From: Fen-1245 sp963835535
GTDB lineage: Bacteria > Gemmatimonadota > Gemmatimonadetes > Gemmatimonadales > JACORV01
Length of the DNA stretch: 64,000 nt
Assembly (NCBI GenBank): GCA_963835535.1
Contig: CAWIFL010000005.1
Location: forward strand, 558,001 to 622,000
Direction of reading: 5' to 3'
Shown: positions 31,399-40,431 of the stretch, in pieces
Position numbering within the stretch: the first letter of the stretch is position 1
How the letters are laid out: each line of letters begins with the position of its first letter
Position numbers and translations under genes: made by a program
Notes under the pieces: model-generated
Told to the model about the DNA's origin: nothing
Database searches by the model: none
The model's input: only the letters and a program-made list of their open reading frames with translations

Positions 31399-33120
31399 CT
31401 ACTCGAAGATCCTACCGATCCTCCCCAGCAGCCCGCGGCGCTCACCATCCGGCGTCGCCCCCGACGTCCGCGCCGCCCGCTTCAACGCGTTCCTGAACGT
31501 CGTCGCCGAGGCGTAGCGCCCCATCGGGTCCATCGCGGCCGCCTTCTTCAGCACGTTCTCCAGCTGGATCGGCACGTCGTCGCGCACGTCCTTGAGCGCG
31601 GGGAGCTTCCCGCCCACCTGCCCGCGCAACACCGCTTCGGTGGTCCGTCCCTCCAGCGGCGGCTTGCCCAGCAGCGCGAAGTAGCCGACCAGCCCGAGCG
31701 AGAAGAGGTCGGTCCGCACGTCCACCTGTCCGCCCACCAGCTGCTCCGGCGCCGCGAACTGCGGCGTGCCGCTGCGCGACGTGGCTCCGCCGAACATGCG
31801 CCCGCGGGGAAGTGCGAGTGCCAGGCCGAAATCCGTCACGCGCACGCGCCCGTCGGGCCCCAGGAGCAGGTTCTCCGGCTTGATGTCGCGGTGGATGAGC
31901 CGCCGCTCGTGCGAGTGCTCGAGCGCGGCGAGCGTGTCGTCCAGGATCCCCACGGTGCTCTCGGGGTCCAGCGGGCCCAGCGCCTCAACGAGCTGGCCCA
32001 CGTTGTCCCCCTTGATCAGCTCCATCGTGTACCAGAACAGGCCGTAGCGCTCGTCGATGTCGTAGATGCTGACGATGTTCGGGTGCTGCAGGCTCGCGGC
32101 GAGCTGTGCCTCGCGCCGGAACCGCTCGACCACCGCCGGGTCGGCGGTGAGGGCGGGGTCGAGCACCTTGAGCGCGACCTCGCGCTCCAGCCGGAGGTCC
32201 CGGACGCGGTAGACGCTGCCGAAGCTGCCGGCTCCGACCTCGCCGAGCAGCTCGTAGTCGTCGCCGAGCGCCCGCCGCAGCCGGCGCTCCCACAGCTCCG
32301 AGCCGGGCGCGATCTGCACCGGTGGCGGGCCGGACTCCGTGCGGGCGAAGTCGCTGGTGTCCGCCAGCAGATCTTCCAGCATTTCGCCGGTCGTGAGGTA
32401 GCGGTCCCCCGGCTCGCGGCCCAGCGCCCGAAGCAGGACGCGCTCCACGGCCGCGGGGCAGGTCGGGCGGATCGCGCGCGGGGCCTTGAGCGGCTCGCCG
32501 GGCGGCGTGCCCGTCACGGCGTAGTAGAGAACGGCCCCGGCGGTGTAGACGTCGGCCCCCGGATCCCCGCGCTCGCCGGCACGCACCTCGGGGGCGAGGA
32601 ACGGGAAGTTCGCCGGCGAATCCGGGATCGCGACGGCGGACAGCACGCTCCGCGCGTAGCGCAGGTCCGTGATGATCGCGCGGCCGGAGACGTCGAGCAT
32701 CAGGGTCGAAGGAAGGATGCGGCGCACCACTTCGCCGCGTACGTGTGCGTGCTCGAGCCCGTCGAGCAGGTCGCGGGCGATCCCCATCACCGAGGGAATC
32801 GGTCGAGGGCCCCGCGCGCACGCCTCCTCGAGGCTCTCGCCCTCGATCCAGTTCCCCGTGCGCCACGCGAGATCGCCGAGCACGCCGGCCGCGTAGGCGT
32901 GCCGGATGGCCGGGTGATCGAGGGAGGCCACGACCTCCGCTTCCTTGAGGAACCACGCGCGCCCCGGGGCGTTGGGGTCCACGTGCACCCGCAACGCCAC
33001 CCGGCGCTTCAGGACGGGGTCCCGGGCGAGGAAGAGCAGCCGCTCGTCCGACCGGCCGACCAGCCGCTCGATCTCGAAGAGCCCCTTGAACCTGGCGACG
33101 AACGCCGCGATCTCGTCCAT
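31399..33120 (-). CDS. Tandem pseudokinase-kinase (Ser/Thr protein kinase)
   Basis: A 573-residue cytosolic protein with two kinase-fold domains. The C-terminal one (about 290-545) looks active: GAGSFGSVY glycine loop, Lys318 in ALKVLD, His410-Arg411-Asp412 in HRDIKPENLL, and Asp430 in TDFGLAL. The N-terminal one (about 12-270) has the same layout but lost its catalytic residues: no glycine loop, Arg for the beta-3 Lys (VALRVHV), VVRRILPSTLML for the catalytic loop and TDLRYA for DFG. APEVRAGERGDPGADVYTAGAVLYY keeps the activation-segment end. No membrane segment or sensor domain is present. The pseudokinase may regulate the kinase, as in JAK-type pairs. It is divergent from the ADOP cluster. 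Confidence 0.92.
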   Translation of the reverse strand: MDEIAAFVARFKGLFEIERLVGRSDERLLFLARDPVLKRRVALRVHVDPNAPGRAWFLKEAEVVASLDHPAIRHAYAAGVLGDLAWRTGNWIEGESLEEACARGPRPIPSVMGIARDLLDGLEHAHVRGEVVRRILPSTLMLDVSGRAIITDLRYARSVLSAVAIPDSPANFPFLAPEVRAGERGDPGADVYTAGAVLYYAVTGTPPGEPLKAPRAIRPTCPAAVERVLLRALGREPGDRYLTTGEMLEDLLADTSDFARTESGPPPVQIAPGSELWERRLRRALGDDYELLGEVGAGSFGSVYRVRDLRLEREVALKVLDPALTADPAVVERFRREAQLAASLQHPNIVSIYDIDERYGLFWYTMELIKGDNVGQLVEALGPLDPESTVGILDDTLAALEHSHERRLIHRDIKPENLLLGPDGRVRVTDFGLALALPRGRMFGGATSRSGTPQFAAPEQLVGGQVDVRTDLFSLGLVGYFALLGKPPLEGRTTEAVLRGQVGGKLPALKDVRDDVPIQLENVLKKAAAMDPMGRYASATTFRNALKRAARTSGATPDGERRGLLGRIGRIFE

Positions 33121-33176
33121 TCAGGAGGCAAAGCTAACCGGACGCGCCGGGCGGCAGGAAGCGATCCGGCGGCGAC

Positions 33177-33225
33177 TTGACAGGATCGTGACGAAGTACC
33201 ACTGTATTAGTACAGCGATACAGTG
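33177..33225 (+). promoter_or_regulatory. Promoter with overlapping palindromic operator before the ADOP cluster
   Basis: TTGACA at 33177-33182 is a perfect -35 word. A 26-bp inverted repeat, CACTGTAT then 10 nt then ATACAGTG (33200-33225), covers the expected -10 and start region. Within it CTGTA-TTAG-TACAG forms a second, nested palindrome. Sites of this type are bound by PadR- or GntR-family repressors, which often control ADOP genes, but no such regulator gene is in the window. Confidence 0.65.
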
Positions 33226-33249
33226 ACCGCTGGGGAGGGCGTGACGCGG

Positions 33250-35631
33250 ATGGAGCTGCGGGACTTCCGGTACGCGTTCCGCTCGCTGAAGAAGAGCCCG
33301 GGCTTCGTCGCCGTGGCGGTGCTGTCGCTCGGTCTGGGACTCGGCCTCGTGACGACGATGTTCGCGCTCCTGGACGCGGTGAAGAACCCGTACGTGCCGT
33401 ACCGTGACGCGGACCGGCTGTACGCGGTGTCCTGGCGCTGGCACCCCAGTCTCCACATCGACCCCTTCGACGTTTACACGCAGGTTCGGGATCGCACGCA
33501 CTCATTCGAGGCGATCCTCCCGGTCGTCTCGTTCCTGAGCGCCTCCGTCGACACCGCCGACAACCAGGACGCCTTGCGCGGCGCGACGGTCTCCGGACGG
33601 TTCTTCTCGGTCCTCGGGGTCCGGACGCGACTGGGCCGGATCCTCACGGATGCGGACGCCGGCCGGCCGGTCGCGGTCGTGAGCGACGCGCTGTGGCGGA
33701 AGGCCTTCAGCGGGCGGCATTCGCTCTCGGGCGCAACGGTGACGGTCGGGAGGGAGCTGTTCTCGATCGTCGGCGTCATGCCCCGCGGGATGAGCTTCCC
33801 GTACGATGCGTCCGTCTGGGCGGCGATGTCCGACGAGGCGGAGCGCACCGGCGCCGGGCTCCGGAACCTCAGCGCCCTCGTCAAGCTCAAATCCGGCGTG
33901 TCCCTCGCGCAGGCGGACACGGAGCTGGCTGCCCTCGCCCGCCAGCTCACGGTGCGCTACAACGCGGCTGGCGCGCCATTCTACATCGTGCTGCTTCCGG
34001 TCCGCGACGATCCGATGCACCTGGGCGACGTGCACTACGCGATGCTCGGCGCGTCGCTGGCGGTGCTGCTCATCGCCTGCGCGAACCTGGCGAACCTGAT
34101 GCTCGCCCGCGGCCTTGCGAAGCGGCGCGAGGTGGCGCTCCGGCTGGCGGTCGGAGCGAGCCGCTCCGCCGTCGCCTGGCAGATGTTTGCCGAGAGCGCG
34201 GTGCTGACAGTGGGCGGATTGGCCCTGGGCGTCTTCCTGAGTCTCTGGGGCGCCAGTCTCGTGACGAGCCGCGTGCCCCAGCAGGTCTGGTACCTCGGCA
34301 TCGTGGAGCCGCAGCTCAGCTGGCGCGTCTTCGCCCTGTCCGGGCTCGCGGCCGGAGCCGCGGCGATCGTCTTCGGACTGATTCCAGCGATGCGCGTCGC
34401 CAACACGGTGAGCCTGGACGAGCCGCTCAAGGACGGCGCCGGAACCACCGGGCGATTGCATCAGCGTTACAGCGCGTTGGCGGTCTCGGAGGTCGCGCTC
34501 GCTCTCGCCCTCCTGATGGGCGCCGGCCTCCTGCTCAAGGTGGTGCATCGCCTGGCGACGTACGACTACAACTTTCCAGCCAGGAAACTGTTGCAGGGCT
34601 GGGTGTGGAACCCGGCGCTTGACTCGGCGACGCCGGCGCAGCGGGTTGCGTTCCAGCTCTCGGTCGTCGCGGGGCTCAGGCGCGTCGCAGGCGTCGCCGA
34701 CGCGGCGGCGGCGAGCAGCGCTTGGACCCCAGGGGGGGCCGTCACCGCCGAGTTGACTGCTGATTCGAACCGAATCGTGAACATGCTCAGCTATCCGGTG
34801 GTGACCCCCGGCTTCGTGCGAGCCATGGGGCTGCCGATCCTCCAGGGCCGTGACTTTGCCGATGGCGATCTCGCCAGCGATGGTGCCGCGATCCTCAACA
34901 CGGTTGCGGCCGCGCGCCTCTATCCGCGGCAGGACGCCGTCGGGCGCATGGTGAAGCTGGGTGGTGCGGCGTCGAAGGCGCCGTGGGTGCGCATCATCGG
35001 GGTTTGTCGCACCGCGCTCCGTCTCATGGACACGCGAGACCTGTCGACCGAGGCGAGCCCCGAGATCTACGTCGTCCGCGCGGCGAGCGCCGGGGCCCAG
35101 ACGCGCCTCGTCATTCGGACCGTCGGCGATCCCGCCCAGGTCTCGGTCGCCGTGAGCCGCGCCCTGCGCTCCCTCGCGCCGCGCGGCAACATGGGCGTGT
35201 ACCCGTATCTCTACGGCTATGACGCGGCGCTGCAATCGCGCGCTTTCCTCGCGCAGCTCTTCGCGTCCATGGGGTCCTTCGCGCTCGTCCTCGCGGCCAT
35301 CGGCATCTACGGCGTTCTGGCCTACGCCGTGAATCGCCGGCTGCGCGAATTCGCCGTCCGCGTCGCGCTCGGCGCCCAGCGCTCCGATTTGCTCAAGGCC
35401 GTCCTGCACGACGGTCTCGTCATGACGCTGGCCGGCACGGGCCTCGGCGCGTTCGTCGCCCTCTGGTCCGCGTTCCTGCTCGAGAACTTCCTCGAAGACG
35501 TCTACCCGACCGACGTCACCACCCTCGTGGTCGCCGAGGCCGTCCTCATCGCCGTCACGATCGTCGCCTGCCTCGCGCCGGCCTTCCGCGCGATGCGGGC
35601 CGACCCGGTGGAGGTTCTTCGCGCGAGCTAA
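33250..35631 (+). CDS. ADOP-family ABC transporter permease 1
   Basis: Permease of the MacB/FtsX-like family known as acidobacterial duplicated orphan permeases: two MacB periplasmic core domains (about 20-240 and 430-640), each followed by an FtsX three-helix domain, giving about eight membrane segments. This 793-residue copy shows the opening LRDFRYAFRSLKKSPGF and the IACANLANLMLARG segment. Its closing RADPVEVLRAS and its first loop (NPYVPYRDADR) differ from the other eight, so it is the most divergent. ATG 33250 is chosen with GGGGAGGG about 10 nt upstream. It is first in the cluster and directly behind the operator, yet 157 nt and a repeat separate it from the adaptor gene. Confidence 0.92.
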   Translation: MELRDFRYAFRSLKKSPGFVAVAVLSLGLGLGLVTTMFALLDAVKNPYVPYRDADRLYAVSWRWHPSLHIDPFDVYTQVRDRTHSFEAILPVVSFLSASVDTADNQDALRGATVSGRFFSVLGVRTRLGRILTDADAGRPVAVVSDALWRKAFSGRHSLSGATVTVGRELFSIVGVMPRGMSFPYDASVWAAMSDEAERTGAGLRNLSALVKLKSGVSLAQADTELAALARQLTVRYNAAGAPFYIVLLPVRDDPMHLGDVHYAMLGASLAVLLIACANLANLMLARGLAKRREVALRLAVGASRSAVAWQMFAESAVLTVGGLALGVFLSLWGASLVTSRVPQQVWYLGIVEPQLSWRVFALSGLAAGAAAIVFGLIPAMRVANTVSLDEPLKDGAGTTGRLHQRYSALAVSEVALALALLMGAGLLLKVVHRLATYDYNFPARKLLQGWVWNPALDSATPAQRVAFQLSVVAGLRRVAGVADAAAASSAWTPGGAVTAELTADSNRIVNMLSYPVVTPGFVRAMGLPILQGRDFADGDLASDGAAILNTVAAARLYPRQDAVGRMVKLGGAASKAPWVRIIGVCRTALRLMDTRDLSTEASPEIYVVRAASAGAQTRLVIRTVGDPAQVSVAVSRALRSLAPRGNMGVYPYLYGYDAALQSRAFLAQLFASMGSFALVLAAIGIYGVLAYAVNRRLREFAVRVALGAQRSDLLKAVLHDGLVMTLAGTGLGAFVALWSAFLLENFLEDVYPTDVTTLVVAEAVLIAVTIVACLAPAFRAMRADPVEVLRAS

Positions 35632-35689
35632 TGGAAAGAGGGAGACGGTGTCCGTCTGCGGGATGCCCTGTCCCATAACCGCACACCCG

Positions 35690-35713
35690 ACCCCCAATCC
35701 CCAATTCCCAATC
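35690..35713. repeat. Short heptanucleotide array (ATCCCCA-type)
   Basis: Three units with 7-nt periodicity (ACCCCCA, ATCCCCA, ATTCCCA) followed by ATC. Only one arm is seen. It lies in the 157-nt gap between ADOP 1 and the adaptor gene. The rest of the gap holds no further gene. Confidence 0.6.
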
Positions 35714-35788
35714 ACATGTAACTCGTATCGCCACAAGCGGTTGCCAAGAATGAATCCCGGTCCGCCTCTTGCTCGTCTGTAAGGTGCG

Positions 35789-37036
35789 ATGGACATCGCC
35801 CGCAAGCCACCCAACCGGAAGAAGAAGCGCATCATCTATGCGCTCGTCGGCCTCGGCATCATCGTTCTCGTCACGGTGGCCCTGAGTCGCCTGAGTCCGG
35901 CGGCCCCATCGGTCGACCTGTCCACGCTCGTGATCGACTCGGTGCGGCGCGGGCCGATGCTCAGGGAAGTGCGGGGCCCGGGGAAGCTGACGCCGGAGTC
36001 GCCGCTCTACATCTCGGCCGTGACGAGTGGCCGGGTGGACCGCGTCCTCCTGCGTCCCGGCGCCATCGTGCAGAAGGGGACGCCGCTGCTGGAGATGAGC
36101 AATCCCGACGTGGAGCTGCAGCTGCTCTCGGCCGACCAGGCGGTCTCGGCGGCGCAGGGCGCGCTCGTCACGCTGCGCACGTCGCTCGAAACGCAGCGGC
36201 TCAGCCAGCAGGCGACGGTCGCGCAGGCCAACGCGGATTTCCGCGATGCGCAGCGCAACGCGGTCGCGGCCGAGAGCCTGGCGCAGCGCCACCTCATCGC
36301 CTCCTTCGACCTCACCAAGGCCCGGGACCAGGTCGAGAACCAGCGGAGCCGCCTCGACATCGAGCAGCAACGTCTGGCGGTGATGAGCAGCACGGTGGAC
36401 TCCCAGATCGCGCTGCAGCGGGACCAGGTGCAGCGGCTGCAGGCGATCTCGCAGTTCCAGCGGAACCGCGTCGCCTCGATGACCGTCACCGCGGGGGCCG
36501 CGGGCACCCTCCAGGACCTGGACCTCGAGGTCGGGCAGTGGGTGCAGGCGGGCCAGCAGCTGGCGCAGATCGTCCAGCCCGGGCACCTCAAGGCGGTCCT
36601 CCAGATTCCGGAGACGCAGGCGGCGGAGGTCTCGCCCGGCCAGACGGCGAGCGTGGACACGCGCAACGGCATCGTGAAGGGCCGCGTCGTGCGGATGGAT
36701 CCGCAGGCGACGAACGGCACGGTGTCGGTGGACATCGCGATCGTGGATTCGCTGCCGCCGGGCGCGCGGCCGGACCTCAGCGTCGAGGGGACGATCGAGA
36801 TCGAGCGACTGGCCAACGTGCTGCACGTCGGGCGGCCCGCCTACGGCCAGGCGAACAGCCCGGTCGGCCTGTTCAAGCTGGTGGAGGGCGGGCATTACGC
36901 CGTGCGCGTGACCGTGCAGCTGGGTCGCGCATCCGTCAGTGATGTCGAGGTCGTGTCGGGCCTGAAGGAAGGCGACAAGGTGATCCTGTCCGACATGTCG
37001 CGCTGGGATACCGTGGATAGGGTGAAGCTCAACTGA
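35789..37036 (+). CDS. MacA/HlyD-like periplasmic adaptor (membrane fusion protein)
   Basis: Adaptor linking an inner-membrane MacB-type transporter to an outer-membrane exit duct. The 415-residue protein has a basic N-terminus and one membrane anchor (about 14-36, IIYALVGLGIIVLVTVAL), a split biotinyl-lipoyl domain (SGRVDRVLLRPGAIVQKG and AGTLQDLDLEVGQWVQAG), a long Gln/Ala-rich coiled coil between them (about 100-215), then barrel and membrane-proximal domains. AAGG lies 8 nt before ATG 35789. The ABC ATPase follows after 20 nt. No TolC-type gene is in the window, so the outer-membrane partner must be elsewhere. Confidence 0.93.
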   Translation: MDIARKPPNRKKKRIIYALVGLGIIVLVTVALSRLSPAAPSVDLSTLVIDSVRRGPMLREVRGPGKLTPESPLYISAVTSGRVDRVLLRPGAIVQKGTPLLEMSNPDVELQLLSADQAVSAAQGALVTLRTSLETQRLSQQATVAQANADFRDAQRNAVAAESLAQRHLIASFDLTKARDQVENQRSRLDIEQQRLAVMSSTVDSQIALQRDQVQRLQAISQFQRNRVASMTVTAGAAGTLQDLDLEVGQWVQAGQQLAQIVQPGHLKAVLQIPETQAAEVSPGQTASVDTRNGIVKGRVVRMDPQATNGTVSVDIAIVDSLPPGARPDLSVEGTIEIERLANVLHVGRPAYGQANSPVGLFKLVEGGHYAVRVTVQLGRASVSDVEVVSGLKEGDKVILSDMSRWDTVDRVKLN

Positions 37037-37056
37037 ACCACACACCGGGATCGACG

Positions 37057-37761
37057 ATGACCGCACCGAACGGCGAGACGATGATCAAGCTCGAGGGCCT
37101 CAAGAAGGTCTTCTACACCGACGAGGTGGAGACGCACGCGCTGGAGGACGTGCACCTCGAGATCAGGAAGGGCGAGTACCTCGCCATCGCCGGGCCGTCG
37201 GGGTGCGGCAAGACGACGCTGCTCTCGATCCTGGGGCTGCTCGACTCGCCGACCGAGGGCACGTATCTGCTGGGCGGCGAGCACGTCGCGGACCTCACGG
37301 CGTCGCAGCGGGCGAAGATCCGGAACAGGCAGATCGGCTTCATCTTCCAGGCGTTCAACCTGATCGGCGACCTCACGGTGGCGGAGAACGTCGAGCTGCC
37401 GCTGACCTACCGCGGGATGCCGTCCTCCGAGCGCGGCAAGCGCGTGCAGGAGGCGCTGGAGAAGGTCGGGATGAGCCACCGGATGAAGCACTATCCCTCG
37501 CAGCTCTCCGGCGGCCAGCAGCAGCGCGTCGCGGTGGCGCGTGCGGTGGTGGGCGACCCGCTGATCCTCCTGGCCGACGAGCCGACGGGGAACCTCGACT
37601 CCAAGAACGGCGAGCAGGTGATGGAGCTGCTCAGGGACCTGCACCGCGCCGGGGCGACGCTCTGCATGGTCACGCACGACCCGCGCTACGCGCGGCACGC
37701 GGACCGGTCGATCCACCTGTTCGACGGGCGCATCGTGGAAGAGAACGTGGCGGTGGTGTGA
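37057..37761 (+). CDS. ABC transporter ATP-binding protein, MacB/LolD type (1)
   Basis: Energises an export permease of the neighbouring ADOP family. The 234-residue ATPase is complete: Walker A GPSGCGKTT (Lys52), Q-loop region IFQAFNL, signature LSGGQQQR, Walker B LLADEPTGNLDS and H-loop VTHD. The opening residues (MTAPNGETMIKLEGLKK) include a second possible start at ATG 37081. It directly follows the adaptor gene. A heptanucleotide hairpin separates it from ADOP 2. Confidence 0.95.
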   Translation: MTAPNGETMIKLEGLKKVFYTDEVETHALEDVHLEIRKGEYLAIAGPSGCGKTTLLSILGLLDSPTEGTYLLGGEHVADLTASQRAKIRNRQIGFIFQAFNLIGDLTVAENVELPLTYRGMPSSERGKRVQEALEKVGMSHRMKHYPSQLSGGQQQRVAVARAVVGDPLILLADEPTGNLDSKNGEQVMELLRDLHRAGATLCMVTHDPRYARHADRSIHLFDGRIVEENVAVV

Positions 37762-37767
37762 GGACGA

Positions 37768-37851
37768 GGGGTTAGGGCGTAGGGGTTAGGGGCCAGGGGC
37801 GTGCGCCTCGTGGCCCAATCGCCAACCCCTAACCCCTAACCCCTAACCCCT
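37768..37851. repeat. Inverted heptanucleotide arrays able to form a hairpin
   Basis: Left arm 37768-37795 (GGGGTTA, GGGCGTA, GGGGTTA, GGGGCCA); right arm 37824-37851, four perfect AACCCCT units. The arms are complementary across a loop of about 28 nt. It fills the whole gap between the ATPase stop and the ADOP 2 start, and its right arm ends only 6 nt before that ATG, where a Shine-Dalgarno would be expected. Confidence 0.92.
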
Positions 37852-37857
37852 CCTCCA

Positions 37858-40431
37858 ATGGATTCCATCCTGCAGGACCTTCGCTACGCCGTCCGGGGCC
37901 TCCTTCGCAGCCCCGGCTTCACGCTGGCGGTCATCGCCACGCTGGCCCTCGGCATCGGCGCCAACACGACGATGTTCGGGGTGATCGACACGACGCTCCT
38001 CAGGCCGCCGGCGCACGTCGACGCGCCGTCGCGCGTGGCGCGCCTGTATTTCCGCGTAAACATGATGGGCGAAGAGCGGGTGAACCCGAGCACCGCGTTC
38101 CCCGCGCTCGAGGCGCTGGGCGGCGTGCGGGCCTTCGCGGCGGTGGCGGGATTCACCGACGGCCAGGTCAGCGCGGGGCTCGGTGCCGACGCGCGCCCGC
38201 TCCACGTGCGGGCGGTGACGGCGTCTTACTTCCCGCTCCTCGGCGCACGGCCGGCGCTCGGCCGCTTCTTCGATTCCACCGAGGACCGGCTGGACGGGAC
38301 GCCGGTCGTGGTCCTGAGCCATACGTACTGGATGCGGCAGATGGGCGGCGCCCCGGACGTCCTGCAGCGGACGCTCGCCATCGGCCCCTTCGTCTATAGT
38401 GTGATCGGCGTCGCGCCCGACGGATTCACGGGGGCCGAGCTGGACGAGCCCGATCTCTGGCTCCCGATCCGGCAGGCGGCGCCCGTCTTGGGCAGCGCGG
38501 AGGCGCTGTCGAGCTGGAACTGGATCTGGGTCCAGGCCATCGCGCGGCTCGCGCCGGGCGCGACGCGGGAAGGGGCCGCGGCGGAGGCGCAGGTGGCGTT
38601 CGACCGCGCCCAGGCGGCGAGCGGCGGGGTTGGGTTCTTCGTGGGCCCGCGCCCCGCGCCGGGCGGCGGCCCCGGGCGAGGCCCGGCTCCGCGCGGTCCC
38701 GCGCCGAGCGCCGCCCGCCCGCGGCCGCAGACCGTCGTGCTCCTGGGGCCGATCCAGGCGGCGCGGGGCCCGGAGATGTCGAGTGACGCCAAGGTCGCGC
38801 TCTGGGTCGGCCTCGTCGCGCTCGCCGTGCTGCTGGTGGCCTGCGCCAACGTGGGCAACCTGCTCCTGGCGCGGGGCCTGAGGCGCCGCACCGAGCTGGC
38901 GGTCCGCGCCGGCCTCGGCGCCGGCCGGAGCGCGCTGGTGCGGCAGCTCCTGGTCGAAAGCGTCGTGCTCGCGCTGGCCGGCGGCGTCGCGGCACTGCTG
39001 GTGGCCCTGTGGGGCGGCGCGGCCGTGCGCGCCTACCTGCTGCCGAGCCTCGGGTCGGGCGCGACCCTGCTGGAGCCGCGCGTGCTCGTCTTCACGGCGC
39101 TGATCGCGCTCGCCACCGGCGTGCTCGCCGGGATCGCGCCGGCCTGGCATGCGAGCCGGACCGACGTCGCCTCGGCGCTGCGCTCCAGCGCCCGGGACCT
39201 CGGCGCCGCCCGCGGGCGCCTGCGGTCGGTCCTGCTCGCGACCCAGGTGGCCTTGACGCTCGTGCTCCTCGTCGGCGCCGGCCTCTTCGTGCGGAGCCTC
39301 CGGCACGCGCAGACGCTCGACTACGGTCTCGACCTCGAGCACCTGCTCCTGGCCGGCGTGCAGCAGCGCGGCGCCAATATCTCCATGTCACGCCAGGGGC
39401 CCGCTCCGTCTCCCGAGGGCCCGGTAGACGCGCAGAGCGCGCAGTACCTGCGGATGCGCGAGCGCATCGCGGCCAACCCCGCGGTCGCCAGCGCGGACGC
39501 GATGGCCGGCACGCCGTACCAGTCGGCGATGATGGTGTCCATCCGCGTCTCGGGACGCGACACGCTCCCGCGCGTCGCGGGCGGGGGGCCATTCCTGATG
39601 ATCGTGACGCCGACCTACTTCTCCACGGTGGGCACGCGGATCCTCCAGGGGCGCGGCTTCGCCGGCGGCGACGTCAAGGGCGCCACTCCCGTCGCCATCG
39701 TGGGTCAGTCCTTCGCCCACTTCGCCTGGCCGGACCGCGATCCGATCGGGCAGTGCGTCTACATCGGCGTGGGTCCCAGCTCGACCTGCATCCAGGTCGT
39801 CGGCGTGGCGTCCGACGTGCGCAACCTCTCCGTGACCCGCCCGACGACGATGACGTGGTACCTCGCTTATGAACAGCATCTGATGGACATGCCGCTCGAC
39901 GGCCTGGTGATCCGCTCCCGCGGGCCGGCGCACCTCGTGGAGGGCCAGGTCCAGCACGCGCTCCAGGTGTCCGAGCCCGACCTGCCCTACGTGCGCGTGC
40001 AGACCCTCACGGAGCGCATCGCCCCGCAGTGGCGCTCGTGGCGGCTGGGGGCGACGATGCTGACGGTGTTCGGCCTGCTGGCGCTGGTGATCGCCTCGCT
40101 CGGTCTTTACGGCGTGACGGCGTACGGCGTGGCGCAGCGCACCCAGGAGATCGGCGTGCGGATCGCGCTCGGCGCGGGCCGCCGCGATGTGGTCGGTCTC
40201 GCCGTCGCGCAGGCGCTGCGCGCGACGGGGATCGGCGCGGCGATCGGGCTGCTCCTCGCCTTCGCTCTCGGCCGCGCCGTCTCGTCGCTCCTCTTCGGCA
40301 TCACCCCGGCGGACCCGGCCTCCGTGGTGGGGGCCATCGTGGTGCTGCTCGCCGTCGCCGCGCTCGCGGCGTATGTCCCGGCCCGCCGCGCCGCGGCCAT
40401 AGACCCGATGGAAGCACTGAGGTACGAGTGA
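37858..40431 (+). CDS. ADOP-family ABC transporter permease 2
   Basis: An 857-residue member, the longest of the nine, with the family opening DLRYAVRGLLRSPGF and closing PARRAAAIDPMEALRYE. The first loop reads RPPAHVDAPSRV instead of RPLPY, which it shares with ADOP 9, so these two form a subgroup. It carries a Gly/Pro/Ala/Arg-rich insertion of about 30 residues at about 261-292, in the periplasmic domain just before the second membrane segment. There is no Shine-Dalgarno; CCTCCTCC precedes the ATG instead. The stop overlaps the second ATPase gene (GTGA). Confidence 0.93.
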   Translation: MDSILQDLRYAVRGLLRSPGFTLAVIATLALGIGANTTMFGVIDTTLLRPPAHVDAPSRVARLYFRVNMMGEERVNPSTAFPALEALGGVRAFAAVAGFTDGQVSAGLGADARPLHVRAVTASYFPLLGARPALGRFFDSTEDRLDGTPVVVLSHTYWMRQMGGAPDVLQRTLAIGPFVYSVIGVAPDGFTGAELDEPDLWLPIRQAAPVLGSAEALSSWNWIWVQAIARLAPGATREGAAAEAQVAFDRAQAASGGVGFFVGPRPAPGGGPGRGPAPRGPAPSAARPRPQTVVLLGPIQAARGPEMSSDAKVALWVGLVALAVLLVACANVGNLLLARGLRRRTELAVRAGLGAGRSALVRQLLVESVVLALAGGVAALLVALWGGAAVRAYLLPSLGSGATLLEPRVLVFTALIALATGVLAGIAPAWHASRTDVASALRSSARDLGAARGRLRSVLLATQVALTLVLLVGAGLFVRSLRHAQTLDYGLDLEHLLLAGVQQRGANISMSRQGPAPSPEGPVDAQSAQYLRMRERIAANPAVASADAMAGTPYQSAMMVSIRVSGRDTLPRVAGGGPFLMIVTPTYFSTVGTRILQGRGFAGGDVKGATPVAIVGQSFAHFAWPDRDPIGQCVYIGVGPSSTCIQVVGVASDVRNLSVTRPTTMTWYLAYEQHLMDMPLDGLVIRSRGPAHLVEGQVQHALQVSEPDLPYVRVQTLTERIAPQWRSWRLGATMLTVFGLLALVIASLGLYGVTAYGVAQRTQEIGVRIALGAGRRDVVGLAVAQALRATGIGAAIGLLLAFALGRAVSSLLFGITPADPASVVGAIVVLLAVAALAAYVPARRAAAIDPMEALRYE

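Noticed and set aside
35758..35772. GG-N10-GC element (CGG...TTGC) as a sigma-54 promoter for the adaptor gene
   Set aside because: Spacing fits, but the -24 part is poor, and the start would fall about 5 nt before the ATG and exclude the AAGG ribosome site.
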